Source: Ruminococcaceae bacterium UBA3323
GTDB lineage: Bacteria; Bacillota; Clostridia; Oscillospirales; Acutalibacteraceae
Assembly (NCBI GenBank): GCA_002361935.1
Contig: DESD01000026.1
Span: 1 to 37,209 of the forward strand
Direction of reading: 5' to 3'
Length of the DNA stretch: 37,209 nucleotides
Positions within the stretch are counted from its first letter, which is position 1. Every line of letters begins with the position of its first letter. The position numbers and the translations under genes are program-made. Below, piece by piece: positions 21,892-27,467 of this stretch. Below the pieces are notes generated by a model. The model was not told the origin of the DNA. It made no database searches and saw nothing but the letters and a program-made list of their open reading frames with translations.

Positions 21892-21990
21892 ATGTATGTG
21901 CTTGTAAAAAAAGGTTGCATAGATATTTTAGAGTGCGGAACTGCAGGAAAATGTATATATGGAGTGTTGCAAAATATGATAATTTTTTAA
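21892..21990 (+). CDS. Possible 32-residue Cys-containing peptide
   Basis: It encodes MYVLVKKGCIDILECGTAGK and a short hydrophobic end with three cysteines in all. The ribosome site AAAGGA is rather far (13 bases). It lies just upstream of the antisense small RNA. Low confidence that it is translated. Confidence 0.3.
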   Translation: MYVLVKKGCIDILECGTAGKCIYGVLQNMIIF

Positions 21991-22030
21991 ATTGTTACAA
22001 TGAGCTTGAATTAAATTATAAATAATACAA

Positions 22031-22101
22031 TAAAAAACCGACTGCGGTCACAGTCGGCTAAAGTGAGAATGATAAAAAATATAACCAACATATTTATCAT
22101 C
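22031..22101 (-). ncRNA. Candidate 70-nt small RNA in the island
   Basis: A perfect minus-strand promoter (22136-22108) is followed by about 70 bases and a strong terminator: GCCGACTG/CAGTCGG (22058-22038) with T6 after it. A 5' hairpin (ATGATAAA/TTTTATCAT) precedes it. There is no reading frame of note. It is antisense to the leader of the plus-strand genes after 22155, as expected for a regulatory or antitoxin RNA. Confidence 0.6.
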
Positions 22102-22107
22102 ATTTTC

Positions 22108-22136
22108 ATTATAAACGATAAAAACAGAATTGTCAA
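22108..22136 (-). promoter_or_regulatory. Consensus promoter of the island small RNA
   Basis: TTGACA (22136-22131), 17 bases, TATAAT (22113-22108), read on the minus strand. Both hexamers are perfect. Confidence 0.75.
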
Positions 22137-22154
22137 ATAAAGGAGAAAAAATCA

Positions 22155-22367
22155 ATGAGAGAAAAAGTTGATTATAGAAATAATCTTGAACAGCTTAATT
22201 CAACGTTTCCTGATAAAAATACATTAACTATAACGGAAGTTGCCAAGTATATGGGCAGGGACAGACATTGGGTAAGCAAAACCTATAAAAAGGATTTTAA
22301 TACCTATGGAGGTATGAAACTAATGTCAAAGGTAACCTTTGCAAGAATTCTCAGTGAAGGAGCATAA
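22155..22367 (+). CDS. Excisionase-like small DNA-binding protein
   Basis: The 70-residue protein contains LTITEVAKYMGRDRHWVSKT, the MerR/Xis-type winged-helix opening in which a helix-turn-helix chooses a site, then a wing-like YGGMKLMSKVTFARIL. AAAGGAG precedes the ATG. Small proteins of this kind act as excisionases or as phage regulators. The island needs one to leave the tRNA, and this is the best candidate. It is followed 1 bp later by the next gene. Confidence 0.7.
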   Translation: MREKVDYRNNLEQLNSTFPDKNTLTITEVAKYMGRDRHWVSKTYKKDFNTYGGMKLMSKVTFARILSEGA

Positions 22368-22368
22368 A

Positions 22369-22722
22369 ATGACAGAGAAAATATTATACATAATACTTTT
22401 CATTCTTGTAGGGGCAGTTGTTTTGCTTGCATTCGAGGTAGTGGTGCAGCATCAGGAAATAAAGGATTTGCTTGGCCGCAGGAATAGGAAGGACAAGCCC
22501 AAGCTTGAGCAGCAGGCAGAGGATATTGTTAATATCCAACTTGAAAAGAAAGTTCATCAGATAGGATGCAACGGCATTTGTTTAACTTGTTATTTTGAAA
22601 ATAATTGTTCTGTGAATGAATGTGACATTTTCCGTGATGATACAAAACAAGTTGCCGAGTGCTGGCTGTATATGAGGAAAGCAACTTCTAAGGAGGTTGG
22701 AAAAATTGGCAAAATTAATTGA
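22369..22722 (+). CDS. Membrane protein with a cysteine cluster
   Basis: The 117-residue protein has an N-terminal membrane helix (ILYIILFILVGAVVLLAFEV), a basic coiled-coil-like linker and then a cysteine-rich stretch (IGCNGICLTCYFENNCSVNE, then CDIF and ECWLYM), about six cysteines that could hold zinc or an iron-sulfur cluster. GAAGGAG precedes the ATG. Proteins of this layout occur in clostridial prophages, but the role is unknown. Confidence 0.65.
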   Translation: MTEKILYIILFILVGAVVLLAFEVVVQHQEIKDLLGRRNRKDKPKLEQQAEDIVNIQLEKKVHQIGCNGICLTCYFENNCSVNECDIFRDDTKQVAECWLYMRKATSKEVGKIGKIN

Positions 22723-22999
22723 ATCCACACCATTGTTTAGGCTTGCACAGGAAAAAGCAAAAGACCCTAAAATTCTTTTTGAATCCCACAAGGAAATCGC
22801 AGATAAGTGTCCTATATCGCAAGTAATGTATTTTGCTTTTTTATATATTGAAGGTTTGTATCGAGAGCAGAAACTTGATAAAGAAGAAAAAGACAAATAT
22901 GAAAAGCTTATTGAAAATAAATTGCAGGACCTGGCATTTGAAGTGTATTGCGAAAGAGATATTCTCCAACAATATGAATTTGATTTGGAATTCCTTTAA
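22706..22999 (+). CDS. Small helical phage-type protein
   Basis: The 97-residue protein starts with TTG (MAKLIESTPLFRLAQEKAKD), 9 bases after AAGGAGG; the in-frame TTG at 22697 lies too close. It is acidic and helical throughout, with KLDKEEKDKYEKLIENKLQD near the end. It overlaps the preceding gene by 17 bp and the next frame by 26 bp. No family recognised. Confidence 0.6.
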   Translation: MAKLIESTPLFRLAQEKAKDPKILFESHKEIADKCPISQVMYFAFLYIEGLYREQKLDKEEKDKYEKLIENKLQDLAFEVYCERDILQQYEFDLEFL

Positions 23000-23246
23000 A
23001 ATTGCAACAGGCAGCCTTTCCATTGTTCCTGATGAAGGAAATGTTCCGAAGGGAGAGCATATAGATTTTCCCGAGGGTCTTTTCACGAAAACGCCTGTTG
23101 TTTTTGTAAATCCTAAAACTACCGTTCCCGGAACATTGGTTTTGGGTGCAAGCGTTACCAACATAACAAAATCGGGCTGTGATATTTACTTAACACGAAC
23201 ATCCGCCTCGTCAACAGGCGTATGCTGGCTTGCAATTCAGGTCTAA
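22974..23246 (+). CDS. Tail-fibre-type terminal domain, possibly a fragment
   Basis: The 90-residue frame reads FKIATGSLSIVPDEGNVPKG, then FTKTPVVFVNPKTTVPGTLV and TRTSASSTGVCWLAIQV. This is the H-type-lectin/gp53-like beta-sandwich that ends many phage tail and base-plate proteins. Here it stands alone, with a poor ribosome site and a start inside the previous gene, so it is either a remnant of a deleted tail gene or a small secreted-like domain made by coupling. It marks the place where structural genes probably were. Confidence 0.6.
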   Translation: MNLIWNSFKIATGSLSIVPDEGNVPKGEHIDFPEGLFTKTPVVFVNPKTTVPGTLVLGASVTNITKSGCDIYLTRTSASSTGVCWLAIQV

Positions 23247-23264
23247 GAGGAGGTGTAAGGAAAA

Positions 23265-23570
23265 ATGAAAAGTGAAATAATTAAAATTATCTTAAGCACA
23301 ATTATTCCGTCAATGATAACGGGTTTATGTGTTTATGCAAATAGCCTGAAAAAGAAAAACAAAGCCCTTGAAAACGGTATGCTATCGCTTTTGAGGGCTG
23401 AAATTATAAGACAGCATGATAAATATACAGATAGAAAGTGCTGCCCTATTTATGCTAAAGATGCACTTGGAAAAGCGTATAACGCTTACCATATGCTCGG
23501 AGGCAATGGAACAATAACAAAGATTTATAACGATACAATGGCTCTTCCTGAAGAGCGAAAGGAGAATTAA
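23265..23570 (+). CDS. Phage membrane protein upstream of holin
   Basis: The 101-residue protein has an N-terminal membrane helix (IIKIILSTIIPSMITGLCVY) and then the recognisable GMLSLLRAEIIRQHDKYTDR and AYHMLGGNGTITKIYNDTM pattern of a protein family found just before holins in Firmicute phages. GGAGGTGTAAGGAAAA precedes the ATG. It probably helps in lysis timing or tail attachment, but its role is not established. Confidence 0.75.
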   Translation: MKSEIIKIILSTIIPSMITGLCVYANSLKKKNKALENGMLSLLRAEIIRQHDKYTDRKCCPIYAKDALGKAYNAYHMLGGNGTITKIYNDTMALPEERKEN

Positions 23571-23571
23571 A

Positions 23572-23793
23572 ATGAAAACAAAATTAACATCATTCTTAAA
23601 AAAAGAACCGATAAAAAGAGCTGTGAGAACATTCGGACAGGCCGCTGTCGGTTATATAGTAGCAAATCTTGTCGTTGTGGATTTTTCAAGTGGCAAGGAT
23701 GTTGTAAAGTCCGCATTAATCGGACTTGGTGTATCGGCTCTTGCGGCAGGATTATCCGCAGTTATGAATTTACAGAAAAAAGAGGAGGCATAA
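23572..23793 (+). CDS. Holin, r1t-like
   Basis: The 73-residue protein has two short hydrophobic segments (GQAAVGYIVANLVVVDF and SALIGLGVSALAAGLSAVM) separated by a charged SSGKDVVK turn and ending in a basic-acidic tail, as in the r1t/SV1-type phage holins. It would permeabilise the membrane at the end of the lytic cycle. It starts 1 bp after the previous gene and ends 1 bp before the endolysin gene, forming a compact lysis cassette. Confidence 0.85.
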   Translation: MKTKLTSFLKKEPIKRAVRTFGQAAVGYIVANLVVVDFSSGKDVVKSALIGLGVSALAAGLSAVMNLQKKEEA

Positions 23794-23794
23794 T

Positions 23795-24634
23795 ATGTAT
23801 CGTTCACCTTTCAAAGCATCTTCTACACAAACTACCGCTTTCAAGAAAAAAGGAAGCTGGGCGGCAGGCTATCATACAGGTGTTGACCGTGTTTCTTCCA
23901 ATACAGCGCTTGTTTCACCTGCAGACGGAACTGTGCAGAGGAATGAATACAATGCAAGCTATGGCAATATGGTGATTATCACCACTACTGACGGCAAATC
24001 CATTCTTATGGCACATATGAAAGAGAAAAGTAAGCTAAAAGTCGGCAGTACTGTCAAAAAGGGAGATGCAGTCGGCACAATGGGCAACACAGGCCACAGT
24101 TTCGGAGCGCATCTTCATATCGAAGTACAGAATTCCAAAACATGGGCATACAACAAAAATCTGCTTGCCCCGAACAGTTATATTGATTGGAAGGACACAA
24201 CAAGCAAAAGCAGTTATCCAACGCCTGTCAAGTGGCAGAACGGCAGAACAAAGGAAACCGTTTTTGAGCAGAACAATCTCAAGGAAGAGCTTGGCTCACT
24301 TTCTGCAAAGGAAGCTACACAATGCTATGGAAAGGCAGGCGACGGCTATATTGTAGTCTATGAACTCAACGGCACGGATAAGCACAAAGCAGGCTTTGTA
24401 AAGTATGCAGGTGGTGTAACGAAAGCACCAACGGCAGGCAAGACATGGACTAACGGCTCAACCAAGGAAACCGTATATGCTGATACAGCAAAGAGAACAG
24501 AAGTCGGTGTACTTAACCCTAAAGAGAGCTGCACTTGCCTTGGCAAGATAGACGGAATGCACCTTGTGCTTTACAAGGTGGACGGTACATCAAACTACAA
24601 ATGTGGTTTTGTTGCCTATGCAGGCGGTTGTTGA
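23795..24634 (+). CDS. M23 endolysin with two SH3-like repeats
   Basis: The 279-residue protein opens with a LytM/M23 zinc peptidase: H27 and D31 in HTGVD, MAHMKEKS, GNTGHSFGAHLHIE with H106 and H108. Its C-terminus (about 145-279) has two copies of a 65-residue cell-wall-binding repeat beginning WQNGRTKETVF and WTNGSTKETVY and ending in FVKYAGG and FVAYAGG. It cleaves peptidoglycan cross-bridges or stem peptides. It lacks a signal peptide, so holin is needed for release. A strong terminator follows at 24661. Confidence 0.92.
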   Translation: MYRSPFKASSTQTTAFKKKGSWAAGYHTGVDRVSSNTALVSPADGTVQRNEYNASYGNMVIITTTDGKSILMAHMKEKSKLKVGSTVKKGDAVGTMGNTGHSFGAHLHIEVQNSKTWAYNKNLLAPNSYIDWKDTTSKSSYPTPVKWQNGRTKETVFEQNNLKEELGSLSAKEATQCYGKAGDGYIVVYELNGTDKHKAGFVKYAGGVTKAPTAGKTWTNGSTKETVYADTAKRTEVGVLNPKESCTCLGKIDGMHLVLYKVDGTSNYKCGFVAYAGGC

Positions 24635-24660
24635 TATAGAATTAAATAAAACATAATTAT

Positions 24661-24703
24661 AGCCCCTATTGCTCAGTTAATTCTGAACAGTAGGGGCTTT
24701 TTT
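24661..24703. terminator. Terminator between endolysin and the RHH gene
   Basis: AGCCCCTA/TAGGGGCT with an inner TCAG/CTGA stem and a T-run on the plus strand. It marks the end of the phage-type block; everything to attR is minus-strand cargo. Confidence 0.85.
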
Positions 24704-24899
24704 ATTTGCTATTATTAATAAATTCCTCGATAGCCTTTTTTAATACAGAAGCTTGCGATATACCTTTGTCTGAGCAAAGCTTTTTAAACTCTTCAACTAA
24801 ATCTTTTGGAAGCTCTGCTCTGACTGTTGAATAAACTTTGTTGTTATATCTTCGCTTAACCTCGCTACTTGTTTTAGTTTTCCTGTTTTTTGTTTCCAT
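24702..24899 (-). CDS. Ribbon-helix-helix DNA-binding protein
   Basis: The 65-residue protein has a basic arm (RKTKTSSEVKRRYNNK) followed by VYSTVRAELPKDLVEEFKKL and GISQASVLKKAIEEFI, the strand-helix-helix of CopG/Arc/MetJ-type repressors. GGAGAAT lies upstream. It overlaps the preceding small membrane-protein gene by 26 bp. The palindrome in the promoter at 25246-25274 is a natural target, so it may be the repressor of the short transcript that starts there. Confidence 0.8.
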   Translation of the reverse strand: METKNRKTKTSSEVKRRYNNKVYSTVRAELPKDLVEEFKKLCSDKGISQASVLKKAIEEFINNSK

Positions 24900-25053
24900 G
24901 ATTCAATATTCTCCCTAATTTGTAAATAGCATTTATAATTATCAGAAGTGCATCGCAAAATAATACAACTTTTAAAGCAGGACTAAAACCGAATTGTATG
25001 GCAAATAATAAAATCGCAACCAATGTTAGAAAAAAGAAATTGTTTTTTAACAC
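24874..25053 (-). CDS. 59-residue two-helix membrane protein
   Basis: It starts with GTG at 25053, 8 bases after AAAGGAG; the upstream ATG at 25071 lies in that site. Two hydrophobic segments: FFFLTLVAILLFAIQFGF and LKVVLFCDALLIIINAIYKL, with a basic tail. It lies between the 31-residue peptide and the RHH gene on one strand, so all three may be a small unit. Function unknown. Confidence 0.6.
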   Translation of the reverse strand: MLKNNFFFLTLVAILLFAIQFGFSPALKVVLFCDALLIIINAIYKLGRILNHGNKKQEN

Positions 25054-25090
25054 TTGTAAAACTCCTTTCATAGTGTTATAATAATATAGT

Positions 25091-25119
25091 CCCCTAAGGG
25101 GGAGGGGCTTTCGCCCCTC
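25091..25119 (-). terminator. GC-rich double hairpin after the 31-residue peptide gene
   Basis: GAGGGGC-TTTC-GCCCCTC (25102-25119) overlaps a second stem CCCC-TAA-GGGG (25091-25101). There is no T-run, so it may attenuate rather than fully stop transcription into the downstream genes or stabilise the short mRNA. Confidence 0.55.
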
Positions 25120-25126
25120 GGTTTGC

Positions 25127-25222
25127 TTAGTTCTTGAATATCATTATCACAGTTGCGATTGCTACTACTATTTCACAAACTGTGTTGATGATTTCAAGAA
25201 CTTTATTTTTATCATTCAACAT
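25127..25222 (-). CDS. 31-residue hydrophobic peptide, toxin-like
   Basis: It encodes MLNDKNKVLEIINTVCEIVV and continues as one membrane helix to a lysine-asparagine end. GGAGGGGATA precedes the ATG. The gene has a perfect promoter with an operator palindrome and a stable hairpin right after the stop. A short, highly transcribed, tightly repressed membrane peptide is typical of type I toxins and of holin-like peptides, but I see no antisense RNA on the other strand and no named family. Confidence 0.65.
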   Translation of the reverse strand: MLNDKNKVLEIINTVCEIVVAIATVIMIFKN

Positions 25223-25245
25223 TATCCCCTCCTCTCTATGTCTTA

Positions 25246-25274
25246 ATTATATCATACTCGGCAGAGTATGTCAA
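25246..25274 (-). promoter_or_regulatory. Consensus promoter with palindromic operator
   Basis: Minus strand TTGACA (25274-25269), 17 bases, TATAAT (25251-25246). CATACTC-N4-GAGTATG (25253-25270) fills the spacer as a perfect inverted repeat. The RHH protein encoded downstream is the likely repressor. Confidence 0.8.
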
Positions 25275-25298
25275 TACTTTTTTGAAATAAAAAAATAC

Positions 25299-25330
25299 AG
25301 CCTCTCTTTCTCAAACGAGATTAAGAGGCT
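25299..25330 (-). terminator. Terminator of the TIR-PRTase locus
   Basis: AGCCTCT (25299-25305) and AGAGGCT (25324-25330) with T-rich sequence on the minus-strand side. Confidence 0.6.
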
Positions 25331-25339
25331 TTTGGTTAT

Positions 25340-25816
25340 TTAGTCTAAAATACCATACGGCATAAGCGTATCGATGGTTTCCAAAATATCCACATAGTAA
25401 TCAACACTTGATTTACTTTTTTCTGAAACATATAATACTGCATTTTTGATTTTTATCATTTTTCCTAAATAATTTTTGACGGTTTCTGTAGCGACCTTAA
25501 TTGTTTCACCGTTTCTTGAAACATCATCTACAATTAATAAATTATTAAAATGATTTTCGTTTATTATATTGCAGATTTGACGATTAATTTCAGAATCAAA
25601 AATGGTATTTGGTTGTGAAGTTGAATGGTCAGCTTGCAAGCAAAAAATCGGTACTGACTCCAAATATTTTCGGTTTATTAAATCTGCAGTTATGATACCT
25701 CCTCTCGAAACACCAATAATTGCATCAAATCTATACCCGTTTTTTCTAGGTAAAACTCGTAATTTATTGCATAATTTACCAACATCATTACAATATTCAT
25801 CCCATGATATAGAGGG
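25340..25816 (-). CDS. Phosphoribosyltransferase domain in the -1 frame of the TIR gene
   Basis: About 158 codons open in the -1 frame, with no start and ribosome site of their own. They read SISWDEYCNDVGKLCNKL, then IIGVSRGG and the PRPP-binding LLIVDDVSRNGETIKVATET, ending in PYGILD. This is a complete type I phosphoribosyltransferase domain of the kind that binds PRPP. The only ATG-less start region lies inside the TIR frame, so it is most simply made as a fusion through the slippery site at 25822-25816. If the frames are separate by mutation, it is a pseudogene half. Its product or substrate is unknown. Confidence 0.75.
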   Translation of the reverse strand, partial: PSISWDEYCNDVGKLCNKLRVLPRKNGYRFDAIIGVSRGGIITADLINRKYLESVPIFCLQADHSTSQPNTIFDSEINRQICNIINENHFNNLLIVDDVSRNGETIKVATETVKNYLGKMIKIKNAVLYVSEKSKSSVDYYVDILETIDTLMPYGILD

Positions 25817-26286
25817 TTTAAATGTTCAGAAAACGTTTTTTGCTTTAAAGTGGCTTCAAAATCTTCAACTAATGCAGCACATTCATTTCTAATATCTTCC
25901 TTTATACCATCATTAGAATAATCAGAATATGTAATACCATGCAAATCTGAAGGGATTGTGGCATTTTCTGATTTAAAAATGAAACAGTTTTGAATACCGA
26001 GAATACCGATTGCTAAACCATATTCAAGAATAACATTAGCTCTTGTCATGTATTGTTCACTGCCTCGAACATTAATTGAATCATCATCGTTAAATATAAA
26101 AATTGCATATCGACAGCTTTGTATTACTTCAGTCAGTTTTACCAAAGCTTGATCTCCGAGGTTAATGACATTTTGTTCCCAAATTTTTGTTTGAAGATTA
26201 AGGTGTTTTCTACGTTTTATTTCTCTCTGAACCGCACGTGCGATTTGTAACGATTCACTAGAACTACCAATAAACACTTTATTCAT
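25690..26286 (-). CDS. TIR-like nucleotide-binding effector (zero frame)
   Basis: The 198-residue frame has a TIR-like domain of the PF10137 (CAP12/Pycsar effector) type in about its first 150 residues: VFIGSSSESLQIARAVQREI, YAIFIFNDDDS, and RANVILEYGLAIG with the probable catalytic Glu. Such domains cleave NAD and cause abortive infection in CBASS, Pycsar and related defences. TTAGGAGGTAGAAAT precedes the ATG. After codon 157 the zero frame reads 41 more unremarkable residues, while the -1 frame continues as a PRTase. It is the last gene before attR, a common defence-cargo position. Confidence 0.82.
   Translation of the reverse strand: MNKVFIGSSSESLQIARAVQREIKRRKHLNLQTKIWEQNVINLGDQALVKLTEVIQSCRYAIFIFNDDDSINVRGSEQYMTRANVILEYGLAIGILGIQNCFIFKSENATIPSDLHGITYSDYSNDGIKEDIRNECAALVEDFEATLKQKTFSEHLNPLYHGMNIVMMLVNYAINYEFYLEKTGIDLMQLLVFREEVS
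25816..25822 (-). promoter_or_regulatory. Candidate -1 ribosomal frameshift site
   Basis: On the coding strand T TTA AAC, in the zero frame as CAT TTA AAC, a canonical X-XXY-YYZ slippery heptamer. A -1 slip leads from ...SEHLN into PSISWDEY, giving a 315-residue TIR-PRTase fusion with no stop between. Confidence 0.5.
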
Positions 26287-26317
26287 ATTTCTACCTCCTA
26301 ATATTTAACATATTAAC

Positions 26318-26347
26318 ATTATACTATTAATTCTCTTCAAAAGACAA
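26318..26347 (-). promoter_or_regulatory. Promoter of the TIR-PRTase locus
   Basis: Minus strand TTGTCT (26347-26342), 18 bases, TATAAT (26323-26318), about 32 bases before the ATG. Confidence 0.55.
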
Positions 26348-26533
26348 GTTTTTTAAGTAAAATAATAGAAAATTGTGGAATGTCGTAAAAAATCAATATA
26401 ATGTAATACTAAAAGAAGTATTATGAGATATCAATTATTCCTAACATTTAAAATAATTATCAGCAAAAGATTTTCAAGCGTAAATTTTGTGTAAATTTTT
26501 AAAGTACGCTGTTTTTAAGCCAAATAAATAGTT

Positions 26534-26593
26534 TTGGAAATCGTGTAAACGGCGAACACCGTTTCAAGGGTTCAAATCCCTTCATCTGCGCCA
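26534..26593 (+). repeat. attR: second copy of the tRNA-Ser 3' part
   Basis: Exact 60-bp copy of 16474-16533. The 5' half of a tRNA is missing here (preceded by AT-rich DNA), so it is not a second tRNA gene. The island ends here. Between the TIR gene and attR (26287-26533) no gene is seen. Confidence 0.93.
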
Positions 26594-26598
26594 TATGG

Positions 26599-26651
26599 AT
26601 ACCTATAGCAAATCCGAACCATTAAGAGTTGGACAGCTATAGGTATTTTTC
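26599..26651 (+). terminator. Terminator just after attR
   Basis: ATACCTATAGC (26599-26609) and GCTATAGGTAT (26636-26646), then T5. It may be the original tRNA-Ser terminator before integration. From here to 26829 nothing else is supported. Confidence 0.75.
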
Positions 26652-26829
26652 ATTTTCCCTTGATTTTATGCGGTTTTTTGGCTTTTATATGTTCAATTGA
26701 AATTGGATATATAAATCGAAAAAGTTCAAAATAGAAAACCAAAAGATAAAAAACAATAAATCCGAACCCTTTTGTCTAACATTAATTATTTGATTAGTTG
26801 GTTTATTTAGCGGAAAATTCAAGTTTTCG

Positions 26830-26870
26830 TTTTACAAGTTTCTTGTAAAATGTTTTGACTATGTTATAAT
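26830..26870 (+). promoter_or_regulatory. Promoter with operator of the SRPBCC gene
   Basis: TATAAT at 26865-26870 with TTGTAA 16 bases upstream. An inverted repeat TTTTACAA-N5-TTGTAAAA (26830-26850) covers the -35 hexamer. Confidence 0.5.
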
Positions 26871-26903
26871 CGAATTGACAAATAGTAATTCAGGAGTGAG
26901 ACT

Positions 26904-27302
26904 ATGGTAAAGTCAAATATTAAAAAAGAATTTAATTGTGATATAGAAAAGTTATGGAATATTATTACTGATAATACCAAATATGCTTGGAGAAGTGATT
27001 TGTTAAAAATAGAAATAACTGATGATAGACACTTTATCGAATATGCTAAAAATAATTATCCCACTTATTTCACGATTACTTCAAAAGAGAAATTAAAAGA
27101 ATATAAATTTGATATAGAAAACACTAACATTAAAGGTAAATGGATAGGAATATTTAAAAAGTTAGACAATGGAAATGTGTTATTGGATTTTACAGAAGAA
27201 ATAGAAACTAATAATTTCATTATGAAGTTATTAACAAAACCTTATTTGAAAAGTCAACAAAAAAGATATATGAGAGATTTAGAAAAAGAATTAAACCGGT
27301 AA
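26904..27302 (+). CDS. SRPBCC-fold (START/Bet v1-like) protein
   Basis: The 132-residue protein has a typical SRPBCC layout: CDIEKLWNIITDNTKYAWRS at the N-terminal helix, a run of strands (FTITSKEKLKEYKFDI; GKWIGIFKKLDNGNVLLDFT), and a long C-terminal helix (LKSQQKRYMRDLEKEL). Such proteins bind small hydrophobic ligands in a cavity. CAGGAGTGAGACT precedes the ATG. It is very AT-rich compared with the genes to its right and lies immediately outside attR, so it may itself be acquired DNA. The ligand is unknown. Confidence 0.8.
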   Translation: MVKSNIKKEFNCDIEKLWNIITDNTKYAWRSDLLKIEITDDRHFIEYAKNNYPTYFTITSKEKLKEYKFDIENTNIKGKWIGIFKKLDNGNVLLDFTEEIETNNFIMKLLTKPYLKSQQKRYMRDLEKELNR

Positions 27303-27387
27303 CACAAATGCCAATTTGTCTTTAAGAATTAAAAAGTTCAAATCCATACATAAAATTGCTCAATGCTTCTTTTGTGTATTTTTTGGG

Positions 27388-27440
27388 AAAAGCAGTCCCT
27401 GAAACCGCTTGGTTAAGCGAAATTTCAGGGACTGCTTTTT
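27388..27440. terminator. Bidirectional terminator with the tRNA-Ser terminator's apical hairpin
   Basis: AAAAGCAGTCCCTGAAA pairs with TTTCAGGGACTGCTTTT; the apex carries CGCTT-GGTT-AAGCG. The 19-nt apical segment (27404-27422) is identical to 16548-16566. Confidence 0.85.
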
Positions 27441-27467
27441 TGCTGTTTGCTTTGCAGATTAACTGGA

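Larger units (their letters stand above)
16474..26593. mobile_element. 10.1-kb integrative island in tRNA-Ser (satellite-like or decayed prophage)
   Basis: The island is bounded by perfect 60-bp repeats, with a tyrosine integrase next to attL. Inside are an opposing repressor/Cro-like pair, an excisionase-like DNA-binding protein, several proteins under 60 residues, a lectin-like tail fragment, a holin and M23 endolysin, and terminal cargo (RHH, hydrophobic peptide, TIR-PRTase). No terminase, portal, capsid, primase or relaxase gene is seen. It is therefore either a prophage that lost its structural genes or a satellite relying on a helper phage. Confidence 0.9.

Noticed and set aside
25134..25343. 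Plus-strand 69-codon hydrophobic frame
   Set aside because: It has no ribosome site and is antisense to the 31-residue peptide gene and its perfect promoter, which explain the region better.
27330..27350. GTTCAAATCC near 27336 as a decayed tRNA-Ser 3' end (third att site)
   Set aside because: Only about 10 bases match the T-loop, and the flanking acceptor sequence is absent. It could be chance in AT-rich DNA.
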